Shown: positions 33,597 to 42,020 of the stretch, piece after piece
Position numbering within the stretch: position 1 is the first letter of the stretch
How the letters are laid out: each line of letters begins with the position of its first letter
NCBI RefSeq assembly: GCF_021044885.1
Contig: NZ_JAJNOD010000001.1
Span: 1-64,000 of the forward strand
DNA: 64,000 bases
Direction of reading: 5' to 3'
DNA from: Microbacterium nymphoidis
Lineage (GTDB): Bacteria; Actinomycetota; Actinomycetes; Actinomycetales; Microbacteriaceae
Program-made: the position numbers and the translations under genes
Notes under the pieces: model-generated
The model's database searches: none
What the model saw: the letters and a program-made list of their open reading frames with translations, nothing else
What the model was told of the DNA's origin: nothing

Positions 33597-34532
33597 GTGG
33601 ATGACGAACTGCTCGCGGTCCGCGTCGCGGAACTCTATTACGAGGAGAACAAGACGCAGGACGAGATCGGCGCGCTCCTCGGGATCTCCCGCTGGAAGGC
33701 CGGCCGGCTGCTCACGCAGGCGCGTGAGCGCGGTATCGTGCGGATCGAGATCGTCCACCCCCGTGCGCGTCGGCTCGCCCTGGAGCGCGAGCTGTGCGCC
33801 CGCTTCGGGCTGAGTGACGCGATCGTCGTCCCGGTGCCGGACGAGAACGGCTCCGTCACCTCCGTCGTCACGCAGGCGGCTGCCGACTTCCTCACCGCAC
33901 TCCGCCCGGTTCCGAAGACACTCGGCGTGAGCTGGGGTCACACGCTCACCGAGGTGGCGGAGAAGCTGCCCGACGGCTGGGCCACCGGTGTGACGGTGGT
34001 GCAGATCAACGGGGGCGTGAGCCTCAACCGTCGCGCCTCCACCGCGGCGACGCTCGCATCCACGATCGCCAATCGCGGACGAGGGCAGGTGGTCCTCCTG
34101 CCCTCACCGGCGGTGCTCGAGCGTCGCGAGACGAAGGATGCCATCGCATCGGACCGCACCGTGGCGGCCGTGCTCGATCTCGCGCAGCGCGCTGATGCGT
34201 ACCTGTACAGCGCGGGACTCGGCGACAAGAACTCCGCCCTCGTCGACTCCGGATATCTCCGGGCGAGCGACCTGGAGGAGCTGGCCATGAAGGGCGCCGT
34301 CGGCGATGTCCTCGGCCGCTACATCGACGCCAACGGGAACATCGTCGATCCCGAACTGGACGGCCGTACCGTGGGCGTCGAACTGAGCACCCTGCGTGCC
34401 GCCAAGACCGCGATCTTCGTGGTGGCGGGCGAGGACAAGCACGACATCGCCCGCGCGGTGGTCGTGAACGGACTGTGTTCCATCCTGATCACCGACGAGG
34501 GCACTGCCCGAGACCTGCTGGAGGACGAATGA
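33597..34532 (+). CDS. SorC/DeoR-type sugar-binding transcriptional regulator
   Basis: 311 aa. The N-terminal winged helix-turn-helix is RVAELYYEENKTQDEIGALLGISRWKAGRLLTQARERGIV. The rest is the SorC-type sugar-phosphate-binding domain (PF04198), with LGVSWGHTL and VVQINGGVS. B. subtilis DeoR of this family responds to deoxyribose 5-phosphate. Its ATGA overlap with deoC makes it the likely local regulator of the deoxyribose catabolic genes downstream; operator sites were not identified. Confidence 0.9.
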   Translation: MDDELLAVRVAELYYEENKTQDEIGALLGISRWKAGRLLTQARERGIVRIEIVHPRARRLALERELCARFGLSDAIVVPVPDENGSVTSVVTQAAADFLTALRPVPKTLGVSWGHTLTEVAEKLPDGWATGVTVVQINGGVSLNRRASTAATLASTIANRGRGQVVLLPSPAVLERRETKDAIASDRTVAAVLDLAQRADAYLYSAGLGDKNSALVDSGYLRASDLEELAMKGAVGDVLGRYIDANGNIVDPELDGRTVGVELSTLRAAKTAIFVVAGEDKHDIARAVVVNGLCSILITDEGTARDLLEDE

Positions 34533-35539
34533 CCGCTGTGGCGGACACCGCAGAGCGCGCCGCACGAGCGCGCGAGATGATCGGCGGTGAGCCCGACGAC
34601 ATCACCCTGGCCCGATTCCTGCACGGACTGCCCGGCGTGGATGCCGTGGGTCTGGAGCAGCGCGCGGCCGACCTCGGCACCCGCTCGATCAAGACCACCT
34701 CGAAGAAATGGGCTCTGGATCGGGTCATCGAGCTGATCGACCTCACCACGCTCGAAGGCGCGGACACCCCCGGAAAGGTGCGATCCCTCGTCGCCAAGGC
34801 TGTGCACCCCGACGCCTCCGACCCGACGTGCCCGCGCGTGGCCGCCGTGTGCGTGTACGGCGACATGGTGCCGTACGCCGTCGAGGCCCTCGGTGCGCTG
34901 CACGGCGATCCCGATGACGGGCTGATCTCTGTCGCCGCGGTCGCCACGGCATTCCCCTCCGGCCGCTCGTCGCTGGCGATCAAGCTGGCCGACACCCGCG
35001 AGGCTGTGGCGGCCGGCGCCGACGAGATCGACATGGTCATCGACCGCGGTGCGTTCCTGTCGGGCCGCTACTCGGTGGTGTTCGACCAGATCGTCCAGGT
35101 GAAGGACGCGTGCCGTCGCGCGGACGGAACGTCTGCGTCGCTCAAAGTGATCCTGGAGACCGGTGAGCTGAACACCTACGACAACGTCAAACGCGCTTCG
35201 TGGCTGGCCATCCTCGCAGGCGGCGACTTCATCAAGACCTCCACGGGAAAGGTGACACCGGCAGCCACGCTCCCCGTCACCCTTCTGATGCTGGAGGTCG
35301 TGCGCGACTGGCACCGCCTCACCGGCGAGAAGATCGGCGTGAAGCCTGCAGGCGGTATCCGGACGTCGAAGGACGCCATCAAGTACGTCGTGACCGTCGC
35401 CGAGACGGTGGGCGAGGAGTGGCTTCAGCCGCACCTGTTCCGCTTCGGTGCGTCGAGCCTTCTGAACGACGTGCTGCTGCAGCGGCAGAAGATGACCACC
35501 GGACACTACTCCGGCCCCGACTACGTGACCATCGACTGA
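34529..35539 (+). CDS. deoC: Deoxyribose-phosphate aldolase
   Basis: 336 aa from the ATG at 34529 (ATGA overlap). It splits 2-deoxyribose 5-phosphate to glyceraldehyde 3-phosphate and acetaldehyde. IDLTTLEGADTPGKVRSL is the DeoC N-terminus, EIDMVIDRGAFLSGRY the middle, and LKVILETGEL, DFIKTSTGK (Schiff-base Lys) and GVKPAGGIRT the catalytic core. It is the long actinobacterial/eukaryotic-type form. The two aldehyde dehydrogenase genes that follow could oxidise the acetaldehyde. Confidence 0.94.
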   Translation: MTAVADTAERAARAREMIGGEPDDITLARFLHGLPGVDAVGLEQRAADLGTRSIKTTSKKWALDRVIELIDLTTLEGADTPGKVRSLVAKAVHPDASDPTCPRVAAVCVYGDMVPYAVEALGALHGDPDDGLISVAAVATAFPSGRSSLAIKLADTREAVAAGADEIDMVIDRGAFLSGRYSVVFDQIVQVKDACRRADGTSASLKVILETGELNTYDNVKRASWLAILAGGDFIKTSTGKVTPAATLPVTLLMLEVVRDWHRLTGEKIGVKPAGGIRTSKDAIKYVVTVAETVGEEWLQPHLFRFGASSLLNDVLLQRQKMTTGHYSGPDYVTID

Positions 35540-35541
35540 CG

Positions 35542-35610
35542 ATGAGCTCCCCCGACTACTTCGCGTCCCGCGTGGATGCGAGCCCGGATCTGAAGGACGA
35601 AGCACGATGA
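35542..35610 (+). CDS. Micro-ORF between deoC and ALDH (22 aa)
   Basis: It starts 3 nt after the deoC stop and its TGA overlaps the ALDH ATG (ATGA). It reads MSSPDYFASRVDASPDLKDEAR, which weakly echoes the ALDH N-terminus (EYADAPESRAILNLKDEY), so it may be a remnant of a duplicated start. It has no ribosome site of its own beyond coupling. Coding status is uncertain. Confidence 0.35.
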   Translation: MSSPDYFASRVDASPDLKDEAR

Positions 35611-37049
35611 GCTTTCTCGAGTACGCCGACGCGCCGGAATCCCGCGCGATCCTGAACCTGAAGGACGAGTACGGCCTGTTCATCGACGGCGAGTTCGTCG
35701 ATGGCAACGGCGCGTCGTTTCGCACCATCAACCCCGCCGACGAGTCGACGATCGCGCTGATCTCGACCGCGGACGAGAGCGACGTCGACCGCGCGGTCGC
35801 CGCCGCCCGCCGCGCCTACGACCGGGTGTGGTCGAAGATGAGCGGACGCGACCGCGGGAAGTACCTGTTCCGCATCGCTCGTCTCGTCCAGGAGCGCGCC
35901 CGCGAGCTGGCCGTGGCCGAGTCCCTCGACAACGGCAAGCCGATCAAGGAGAGCCGCGACGTGGACGTGCCGCTCGTGGCGGCGTGGTTCTTCTACTACG
36001 CCGGCTGGGCGGACAAGCTCGACTACGCCGGGCTCGGGGCCAACCCGCGCGCTCTCGGCGTCGCCGGTCAGGTGATCCCGTGGAACTTCCCGCTGCTGAT
36101 GCTGGCGTGGAAGGTCGCCCCGGCGCTGGCTGCCGGAAACACCGTCGTGCTCAAGCCCGCGGAGACCACCTCTCTCACCGCGCTGCTGTTCGCCGAGATC
36201 GTGCAGCAGGCGGGCCTTCCGGCCGGCGTGCTCAACATCGTCACCGGTGCCGGTGCCACCGGGTCCGCCGTGGTGAATCACCCCGACGTCAACAAGGTGG
36301 CCTTCACCGGCTCCACCGCGGTCGGCCGATCGATCGCGCAGTCCGTCGCCGGAACCGGGAAGAGCCTGACGCTCGAGCTCGGCGGCAAGGCGGCGAACAT
36401 CGTCTTCGACGACGCACCGATCGACCAGGCGGTCGAAGGCGTCGTGAACGGCATCTTCTTCAACCAGGGCCACGTCTGCTGCGCGGGAAGCCGTCTGCTC
36501 GTTCAGGAGTCGATTGCCGAGGACTTCGTCGACCGCCTCAAGTCGCGCCTGTCGACCTTCCGTCTGGGCGACCCGCTGGACAAGAACACCGACATCGGTG
36601 CGATCAACTCGGCGGCCCAGCTGGAGCGCATCCGCGCGCTCAGCGACATCGGCGAGGCGGAGGGGGCCGAGCGCTGGAGCGCGGACTGCGACATCCCCGA
36701 CAACGGCTTCTGGTTCGCGCCGACGATCTTCACGAACGTGCAGGCGAGCCACCGCATCGCCCGCGAGGAGGTGTTCGGCCCGGTGCTGTCCGTGCTCACC
36801 TTCCGCACTCCCGCGGAGGCGATCGAGAAGGCGAACAACACGCCCTATGGATTGTCGGCCGGTATCTGGAGCGAGAAGGGCTCACGCATCCTCGCCGTGG
36901 CCGACCGCCTGCGCGCGGGTGTGGTGTGGGCCAACACGTTCAACAAGTTCGACCCGTCGAGCCCGTTCGGCGGCTACAAGGAGTCCGGCTACGGACGCGA
37001 GGGCGGCCGGCACGGCCTCCTCGCCTACCTGAAGGGTGGAGCGGCGTGA
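35607..37049 (+). CDS. Aldehyde dehydrogenase (full length)
   Basis: 480 aa NAD(P)-dependent ALDH. GQVIPWNFPLLMLAWKVAPALA is the Asn/cofactor region, FTGSTAVGRSIA the Rossmann turn, LELGGKAANIVFDD has the catalytic Glu (about 257), and NQGHVCCAGSR the catalytic Cys (about 291). EEVFGPVLSVLTF and the NNTPYGLSAGIW region complete the catalytic domain. It ends at LLAYLKGGAA, without the usual YTEVKTVW tail. In this operon it may oxidise the acetaldehyde released by DeoC. Its stop overlaps the next ALDH gene (GTGA). Confidence 0.93.
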   Translation: MSFLEYADAPESRAILNLKDEYGLFIDGEFVDGNGASFRTINPADESTIALISTADESDVDRAVAAARRAYDRVWSKMSGRDRGKYLFRIARLVQERARELAVAESLDNGKPIKESRDVDVPLVAAWFFYYAGWADKLDYAGLGANPRALGVAGQVIPWNFPLLMLAWKVAPALAAGNTVVLKPAETTSLTALLFAEIVQQAGLPAGVLNIVTGAGATGSAVVNHPDVNKVAFTGSTAVGRSIAQSVAGTGKSLTLELGGKAANIVFDDAPIDQAVEGVVNGIFFNQGHVCCAGSRLLVQESIAEDFVDRLKSRLSTFRLGDPLDKNTDIGAINSAAQLERIRALSDIGEAEGAERWSADCDIPDNGFWFAPTIFTNVQASHRIAREEVFGPVLSVLTFRTPAEAIEKANNTPYGLSAGIWSEKGSRILAVADRLRAGVVWANTFNKFDPSSPFGGYKESGYGREGGRHGLLAYLKGGAA

Positions 37050-37909
37050 GCAAGCGACTGACCGTGCCCAAGACGTACAAGCTGGCCATCGGCGGCGCCT
37101 TCCCGCGCAGCGAGTCCGGTCGCACCTATGCCGTCAGCTCGCCGTCGGGCGAGTTCCTCGCGAATGCGGCCCAGGCATCCCGCAAGGACGCCCGCGATGC
37201 CGTGAAGGCCGCGCGGGCAGCCGTGAAGGGGTGGTCGGGCGCCACCGCGTACAACCGCGGCCAGGTGCTGTACCGGATCGCCGAGGTGCTCGAGGGACGG
37301 CGCGCGCAGTTCGTCGAGGAGATCACCGCACAGCAGGGCGTGTCAGCGGCGGCCGCTGCCGCGCAGGTGGATGAGGCGATCGATCGCTGGGTCTGGTACG
37401 CCGGATGGTGTGACAAGTTCTCGCAGGTCTCGGGCGCCGCGAACCCGGTGGCGGGTCCGTACTTCAACATCTCGGTACCCGAGCCCACCGGTGTCGTGGT
37501 GATCATCGCCCCGCAGGACAACGCCCTGCTGGGGCTCGTCTCGGCGGTCGCCCCGGCCCTCGTGGCGGGCAACGCCGTCGTCGTGATCGCCAGCGAGGCG
37601 TTCCCGCTGTCCTCGATCTCCTTCGCCGAGGTCCTCGCCACCAGCGATGTCCCCGCGGGCGTCGTGAACGTGCTCACGGGTTCGCCTGCGGAGATCGCTC
37701 CCTGGCTCGCATCGCACGACGACGTCAACGCCCTCGACCTGGTGGGCGCGGGCGCGCTGGACTGGATCTCGCTGCAGCAGTCCGCGGCGGGCACGCTCAA
37801 GCGCGTGCTCACGCCGGAGGACGGCCCGGATGCGGCGGCCCCCTCGCTGCAGCGGATCACCGCGTTCACCGAGACCAAGACCGTCTGGCACACGAAGTCG
37901 ATGATCTGA
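37046..37909 (+). CDS. ALDH paralogue lacking the catalytic domain
   Basis: 287 aa. It carries the N-terminal NAD-binding half of an ALDH (YKLAIGGAFPRSESGRTY, YNRGQVLYRIAEVLEGRRAQF, VVVIIAPQDNALLGLVSAVAPALVAGNAVV, AGVVNVLTGS). After about residue 235 it jumps to a short linker and then FTETKTVWHT, which is the normal C-terminal ALDH tail. The catalytic Glu and Cys segments are absent. This is an internal deletion rather than a 3' truncation. It is co-translated with the full-length ALDH and may be a non-catalytic subunit, since it supplies the tail the first protein lacks (inference). Confidence 0.82.
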   Translation: MSKRLTVPKTYKLAIGGAFPRSESGRTYAVSSPSGEFLANAAQASRKDARDAVKAARAAVKGWSGATAYNRGQVLYRIAEVLEGRRAQFVEEITAQQGVSAAAAAAQVDEAIDRWVWYAGWCDKFSQVSGAANPVAGPYFNISVPEPTGVVVIIAPQDNALLGLVSAVAPALVAGNAVVVIASEAFPLSSISFAEVLATSDVPAGVVNVLTGSPAEIAPWLASHDDVNALDLVGAGALDWISLQQSAAGTLKRVLTPEDGPDAAAPSLQRITAFTETKTVWHTKSMI

Positions 37910-37917
37910 CGGTTTCG

Positions 37918-37959
37918 GACGCGGGCCGGCTCTTCCTCACGGGAGAGCCGGCCCGCGTC
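37918..37959. terminator. Bidirectional terminator
   Basis: A 16-bp perfect stem (37918-37933 with 37944-37959; GACGCGGGCCGGCTCT and complement) is followed by GTTTCAC. It ends the deoC-ALDH operon and the convergent sigma-factor operon. Confidence 0.88.
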
Positions 37960-37967
37960 GTTTCACG

Positions 37968-38843
37968 TCAGAGCCGGGAGTGTTTGTCGGGGTTGGCGAT
38001 CTGACGGATCCCGGCGATGCGCCCCGTGGAGCCGAACTGGAGCGTGACGACGTCGCGGCGGACACGACGGCGGAAGTCGATCGCGGGGTCCCCGTTGACG
38101 TCGAGCCATCCGACCAGGATCTCGTCGTTCGCGCGCCGTGCCTTCTCGAAGACGCCGATGACGAAGCGCGCAATGGCGGCGGCGCCGAAGATCGGATTCA
38201 GCGCCGCGCTGACCACGCCGCCGCCGTCGGTCCACAGGACCGCGTCGTCTTCGAGCATCGAGGCGACGAGGGTGATGTCGCCCGATTCGATCCCGCCGAT
38301 CAGCCGGTCGAGCGACGCGGCGTCGACCCGCGTCGACACCGGCTGATCGGGGTGGATGTCCAGACGCCGCTCCCCGCGGGAGATCAGCTGGCGAACCGCG
38401 GCCGGCGTGGTCTCGAGGATCTCCGCGATCTCTGGCGCCGACATGGCGAAAGCGCGATGCAGCACGATGGCCGCACGCTGACGTGGCGGGAGCTGTTCGG
38501 CCAGATGCAGCAGCGCTATCGAGAGCATCTCGCGCGTGGCGACGACATCGTCCGGCAGCCGGTCCGTGGCCACCGGTTCCGGCAGCCACGGACCGGGGTA
38601 GCTCTCGCGCCGGGCCGCGATCGCTCGCACCCGGTCGATGGAGCGGCGCACGCACACCGTGGTGAGCCAGGCGGGCCAGGACCGGATCTCCGACGCCTCC
38701 CGCTCAGCGTGAACCGCCAGCTCGGCCACCTCAGAGACCACGTCCTCCGCTTCGGAGTAGTCGCCGAGCATCCGGTACGCGATGCCCAGCAGACGACCCT
38801 GTTCGCGCTGCCACGCCGTCGCCGCCGGGGAGAGGGTCGTCAT
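37968..38843 (-). CDS. ECF41-type sigma factor with SnoaL-like C-terminus
   Basis: 291 aa. Sigma region 2 (GIAYRMLGDYSEAEDVV, SWPAWLTTVCVRRSIDRVRA) and region 4 (LPPRQRAAIVLHRAFAMSAPEIAEILETTPAAVRQLISRGERRL) are followed by a SnoaL-like domain. The ECF41 hallmarks WLPEP (between the regions), DGGG and the C-terminal NPDK are all present. In this group the C-terminal domain, not a separate anti-sigma factor, controls activity. The ATG has AGGAAGGAG. It is 25 bp downstream of the carboxymuconolactone decarboxylase gene, the conserved partner and target of ECF41. Confidence 0.92.
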   Translation of the reverse strand: MTTLSPAATAWQREQGRLLGIAYRMLGDYSEAEDVVSEVAELAVHAEREASEIRSWPAWLTTVCVRRSIDRVRAIAARRESYPGPWLPEPVATDRLPDDVVATREMLSIALLHLAEQLPPRQRAAIVLHRAFAMSAPEIAEILETTPAAVRQLISRGERRLDIHPDQPVSTRVDAASLDRLIGGIESGDITLVASMLEDDAVLWTDGGGVVSAALNPIFGAAAIARFVIGVFEKARRANDEILVGWLDVNGDPAIDFRRRVRRDVVTLQFGSTGRIAGIRQIANPDKHSRL

Positions 38844-38868
38844 CCGCGCTCCTTCCTGCGCTCCATCC

Positions 38869-39327
38869 TCATGCCACCGGGTGCGCGGCGTCCACCGGAG
38901 GCGTCATGCGCGTGGCGATCGCGATGCGATTCCACACGTTGATCGTGGCGATCGCGAGCACCAGCGCGCCGAGCTCGCCCTCGTCGAAGAACGCGGCGGC
39001 CCGGTTCCAGACGGCATCGTCCACGGCGTTCTCGCCGAGGCGGGTGACGGCATCGGTCAGGGCGAGAACCGCCTTCTCCCGCTCATCCAGCAGGTCGCCG
39101 GCGTGCTCCCACGCGGTGGCGGCGGTGAGCACACGCTGGGGGATACCGGCCTTCAGCCCATCGGTCATGTGCATGTCCACGCAGAAGGTGCACCCGTTGA
39201 GGACGGAGGCGCGGATCTTCAGCAACTCGAACAGACGCTTGTCCACGTTCGTGCGCGCGTAGGCCTCCATCCCGATGACGGCCGTGTAGCCGAGGCGGTT
39301 GGTGCGGTTGATGTCGATGCGAGTCAT
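38869..39327 (-). CDS. Carboxymuconolactone decarboxylase family protein
   Basis: 152 aa. The AhpD-like core has LLKIRASVLNGCTFCVDMHM with the CxxC...H redox triad. AATAWEHAGDLLDEREKAVLALTDAVTRLG follows. Proteins of this group pair with ECF41 sigma factors and are predicted to respond to peroxide or toxic organic compounds; a thiol peroxidase-like activity is possible. It is first in the two-gene operon with the sigma factor. Confidence 0.92.
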   Translation of the reverse strand: MTRIDINRTNRLGYTAVIGMEAYARTNVDKRLFELLKIRASVLNGCTFCVDMHMTDGLKAGIPQRVLTAATAWEHAGDLLDEREKAVLALTDAVTRLGENAVDDAVWNRAAAFFDEGELGALVLAIATINVWNRIAIATRMTPPVDAAHPVA

Positions 39328-39392
39328 GTGTCGTCCTGTTCTGGGAATGGCCCCCGACGTCTCACGGGACGGGGACCGATGGCGATGAGTGG

Positions 39393-39431
39393 TGTCACAG
39401 AGGTGTCGTGCGAGCGCGTGAAAGTGTGACA
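39393..39431. promoter_or_regulatory. Inverted TGTCACA pair (candidate ECF41 promoters)
   Basis: TGTCACA on the + strand (39393-39399) and on the minus strand (39431-39425) face each other 25 bp apart. ECF41 promoters are known to have TGTCACA as -35 with CGTC about 16 nt on. On the minus strand the matching position reads CGAC, on the + strand GCGTG. The minus copy is about 98 bp upstream of the decarboxylase ATG, so autoregulation is plausible. Confidence 0.45.
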
Positions 39432-39475
39432 TCGACTCGCGTCCCACAGCGATGGCGGGGGAGGGGGTGATGCGG

Positions 39476-39481
39476 TAAAAT
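39476..39481 (+). promoter_or_regulatory. -10 box upstream of the helicase gene
   Basis: TAAAAT in GC-rich surroundings, followed by a small hairpin GGGCG-TTTT-CGCCC (from about 39492) in a roughly 130-nt leader. Confidence 0.45.
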
Positions 39482-39619
39482 GCGTGTGCGGGCGTTTTCG
39501 CCCCGTGTCGCTGGCCGCTGAAGCGGAATCTGTGGCGCGGGCAGCGGAAGCCTCCGCGAGATCGCACCGGTGCACACCGGCCCCCCGGGAGGAATCCCGG
39601 ACGTTCGCTCAGGAGGAGC

Positions 39620-41764
39620 ATGCCGACCACGGCAACCGCCGCTTCACGGCGCAGGAAGTCCTCGTCTTCCCGTCGTGATGACGAGGCCCCGATCATCCCC
39701 ATCCTCGCTCGCAAGGTGCGCGAGGTGGAGGCCAAGGCGCAGAAGGGCAAACTCGGCCCCACCAATCGCGTCAAGTTCCAGGTCATCGCGTTCCTGGTGC
39801 GCGAGGAGCGCACCCGCGTGAAGGCCGACCCTGATCTCACCGACTCCGCACGCGCCGAGCTGCTTAAGCGCCTCGAGGGCGTCGCGCAGATCCTCGCGAA
39901 GACCGCGGCCCGGGACACCTCGATCATCCCGCTGCTGGAGGCCGACCAGGCCACGAGTCCGGTGGCCAAGCGCATGCGCCGCGACTGGCTGCTCGAGTCC
40001 GGCGCCGAGCTCGCTCCGGACGAGCTGATCATCACGGACGTGGTGCCCGTCGCGGCCACGCCCGTGGTCTCGGCCGCCATCGCCGAGCGCCAGGTGACGC
40101 CGCCCATGGTGGAGTCTCGTCTCGAGTCGAACCCGTTCCTCGCACCGGACACCTCCGTCGTCATCCCGAAGGAGACACCACGGCGCCGTCTCGATGGCTG
40201 GGACCTCATGGGGCCGCTGTACAAGGCCTTCGAGACGGGCGCCGGGGGTGGGGCTGCGACGATGGCACTGCCGCCGGTTCCCGAGTTCGATCACATCTCG
40301 CCCAAGGGGCTGGAGGTGATGCCGCACCAGATGCGCTTCATCGAAGCCGTCCGCGCCGGCAAGCGCAGCTTCCTGCTGGCCGATGAGCCCGGTCTCGGCA
40401 AGACCGCGCAGTCGGTACTGGCCGCGTCGGTCGCCGGTGCCTACCCCCTCCTCGTGGTGGTCCCCAACGTCGTCAAGATGAACTGGGCCCGCGAGGTGGA
40501 GCGCTGGACGCCTCAGCGCCGCGCCACCGTCATCCAGGGCGACGGCGAGAACATCGACGCCTTCGCGGACGTGTTCATCGTGAACTACGAGATCCTCGAC
40601 CGCCACCTCGAGTGGCTGAGCAAGGTGGGACTGCGCGGGCTGGTGGTGGATGAGGCCCACTTCATCAAGAACCTCAGCTCGCAGCGCTCGCAGAACGTGC
40701 TGGCCCTGGCGTCGCGCGTTCGCGAGACCACCCCGGGCGGCAACCCGCTGCTCATGGCCCTCACCGGTACGCCGCTGATCAACGACGTCGAGGACTTCGA
40801 CGCGATCTGGCGCTTCCTGGGATGGACCAACGGGGAGCGCCCGGGTCCCGTCCTGGCCGACAAGCTCGACGCCACCGGCCTCACCCCCGCCGACAAGGCG
40901 TTCTACCCCGAGGCCCGTGACGCCGTGATCTCCATGGGCATCGTTCGCCGCAAGAAGAAGGACGTGGCCGCGGACCTTCCCGACAAGCTGATCGCCGATA
41001 TGCCGGTGCAGCTGGACGACGAGTTCGGCCGCTCCATCCGCCAGGCCGAGCGGGAGCTCGGCGAGCGCATGGCAGCCAAATACCGCCGCATTATCGAGGC
41101 GCGCGGACGCGTCACCGACGGCATCGACGAGGACATCGTGCGGCTTGTCGCGCAGCACGAGTTCGACGATGCGAAGAACGCCGATGCCGGCGGCGACAAC
41201 GTCTTCACGATGGTGCGCCGCATCGGTCAGGCGAAGGCGGGTCTTGCCGCCGACTACGCCGTCCAGCTGCAGCGGTCGGTGGGCAAGGTGGTGTTCTTCG
41301 CCAAGCACATCGACGTCATGAACCAGGCGGAGGCGCTGTTCGCGGCCAATGGTCTGCAGGCGGTGTCGATCCGAGGAGACCAGACGTCCACGACGCGTCA
41401 GGAGGCGATTGATGCCTTCAACAACGACCCGGCTGTCTCGATCGCGGTGTGCTCTCTGACCGCGGCAGGCGTCGGCGTCAACCTGCAGGCCGCATCCAAC
41501 GTGGTGCTGGCCGAGCTCAGCTGGACCGCCGCGGAGCAGACGCAGGCGATCGACCGCGTGCACCGCATCGGCCAGGACGAGCCGGTCACCGCATGGCGCA
41601 TCATCGCGGCACACACGCTGGACTCCAAGATCGCCGAGCTGATCGATCAGAAACAGGGATTGTCCCTGCGCGCGCTGGACGGCGTGTCCGTGGAGCCGGG
41701 CTCCCAGGACTCCGTGCAGCTGGCGGCTCTCATGCACCTGCTGCGCGAGGCTCTCGGCGCCTGA
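39620..41764 (+). CDS. SNF2/Rad54-family DEAD/H-box helicase
   Basis: 714 aa. About 220 N-terminal residues are not recognised (basic start, then helical). The SNF2 ATPase has motif I DEPGLGKTAQS (about 255), motif Ia VVVPNVVKMNWAREVERW, motif II VVDEAHFIKN (DEAH, about 344), motif III LTGTPLIND, motif V VCSLTAAGVGVNLQAAS and motif VI QAIDRVHRIGQ. The lack of a bromo- or zinc-finger partner and its size resemble SMARCAL1-like single-protein remodelers. It would translocate on duplex DNA or remodel DNA-protein complexes. AGGAGG precedes the ATG by only 3 nt. It is followed by a strong terminator. Confidence 0.9.
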   Translation: MPTTATAASRRRKSSSSRRDDEAPIIPILARKVREVEAKAQKGKLGPTNRVKFQVIAFLVREERTRVKADPDLTDSARAELLKRLEGVAQILAKTAARDTSIIPLLEADQATSPVAKRMRRDWLLESGAELAPDELIITDVVPVAATPVVSAAIAERQVTPPMVESRLESNPFLAPDTSVVIPKETPRRRLDGWDLMGPLYKAFETGAGGGAATMALPPVPEFDHISPKGLEVMPHQMRFIEAVRAGKRSFLLADEPGLGKTAQSVLAASVAGAYPLLVVVPNVVKMNWAREVERWTPQRRATVIQGDGENIDAFADVFIVNYEILDRHLEWLSKVGLRGLVVDEAHFIKNLSSQRSQNVLALASRVRETTPGGNPLLMALTGTPLINDVEDFDAIWRFLGWTNGERPGPVLADKLDATGLTPADKAFYPEARDAVISMGIVRRKKKDVAADLPDKLIADMPVQLDDEFGRSIRQAERELGERMAAKYRRIIEARGRVTDGIDEDIVRLVAQHEFDDAKNADAGGDNVFTMVRRIGQAKAGLAADYAVQLQRSVGKVVFFAKHIDVMNQAEALFAANGLQAVSIRGDQTSTTRQEAIDAFNNDPAVSIAVCSLTAAGVGVNLQAASNVVLAELSWTAAEQTQAIDRVHRIGQDEPVTAWRIIAAHTLDSKIAELIDQKQGLSLRALDGVSVEPGSQDSVQLAALMHLLREALGA

Positions 41765-41777
41765 GACGCTCGTCGAG

Positions 41778-41808
41778 GCAGCCCCCGCACCCGGTGTGCG
41801 GGGGCTGC
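41778..41808 (+). terminator. Terminator of helicase gene
   Basis: GCAGCCCCCGCAC (41778-41790) and its complement (41796-41808) with loop CCGGT, followed by GTCGTTCTC. Confidence 0.85.
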
Positions 41809-42020
41809 GTCGTTCTCGGCAGCCAGATGTAAGGAATTCGCATTCTTCACGCGTGATGCCGGAGAAATTGAGGTCGTCGGGGAAATTCCGCCTGATTTGC
41901 GTCAAGAACACCCGTTCTCATCGTCCTGAATGGCGCTGGAGGGTGGGAGACCGCTAGATTCGATGCAGGCACCGTCGCCTCGTTCCCCCTCCTTTCCAAC
42001 GCGCGAAGGCAGCATTCACC

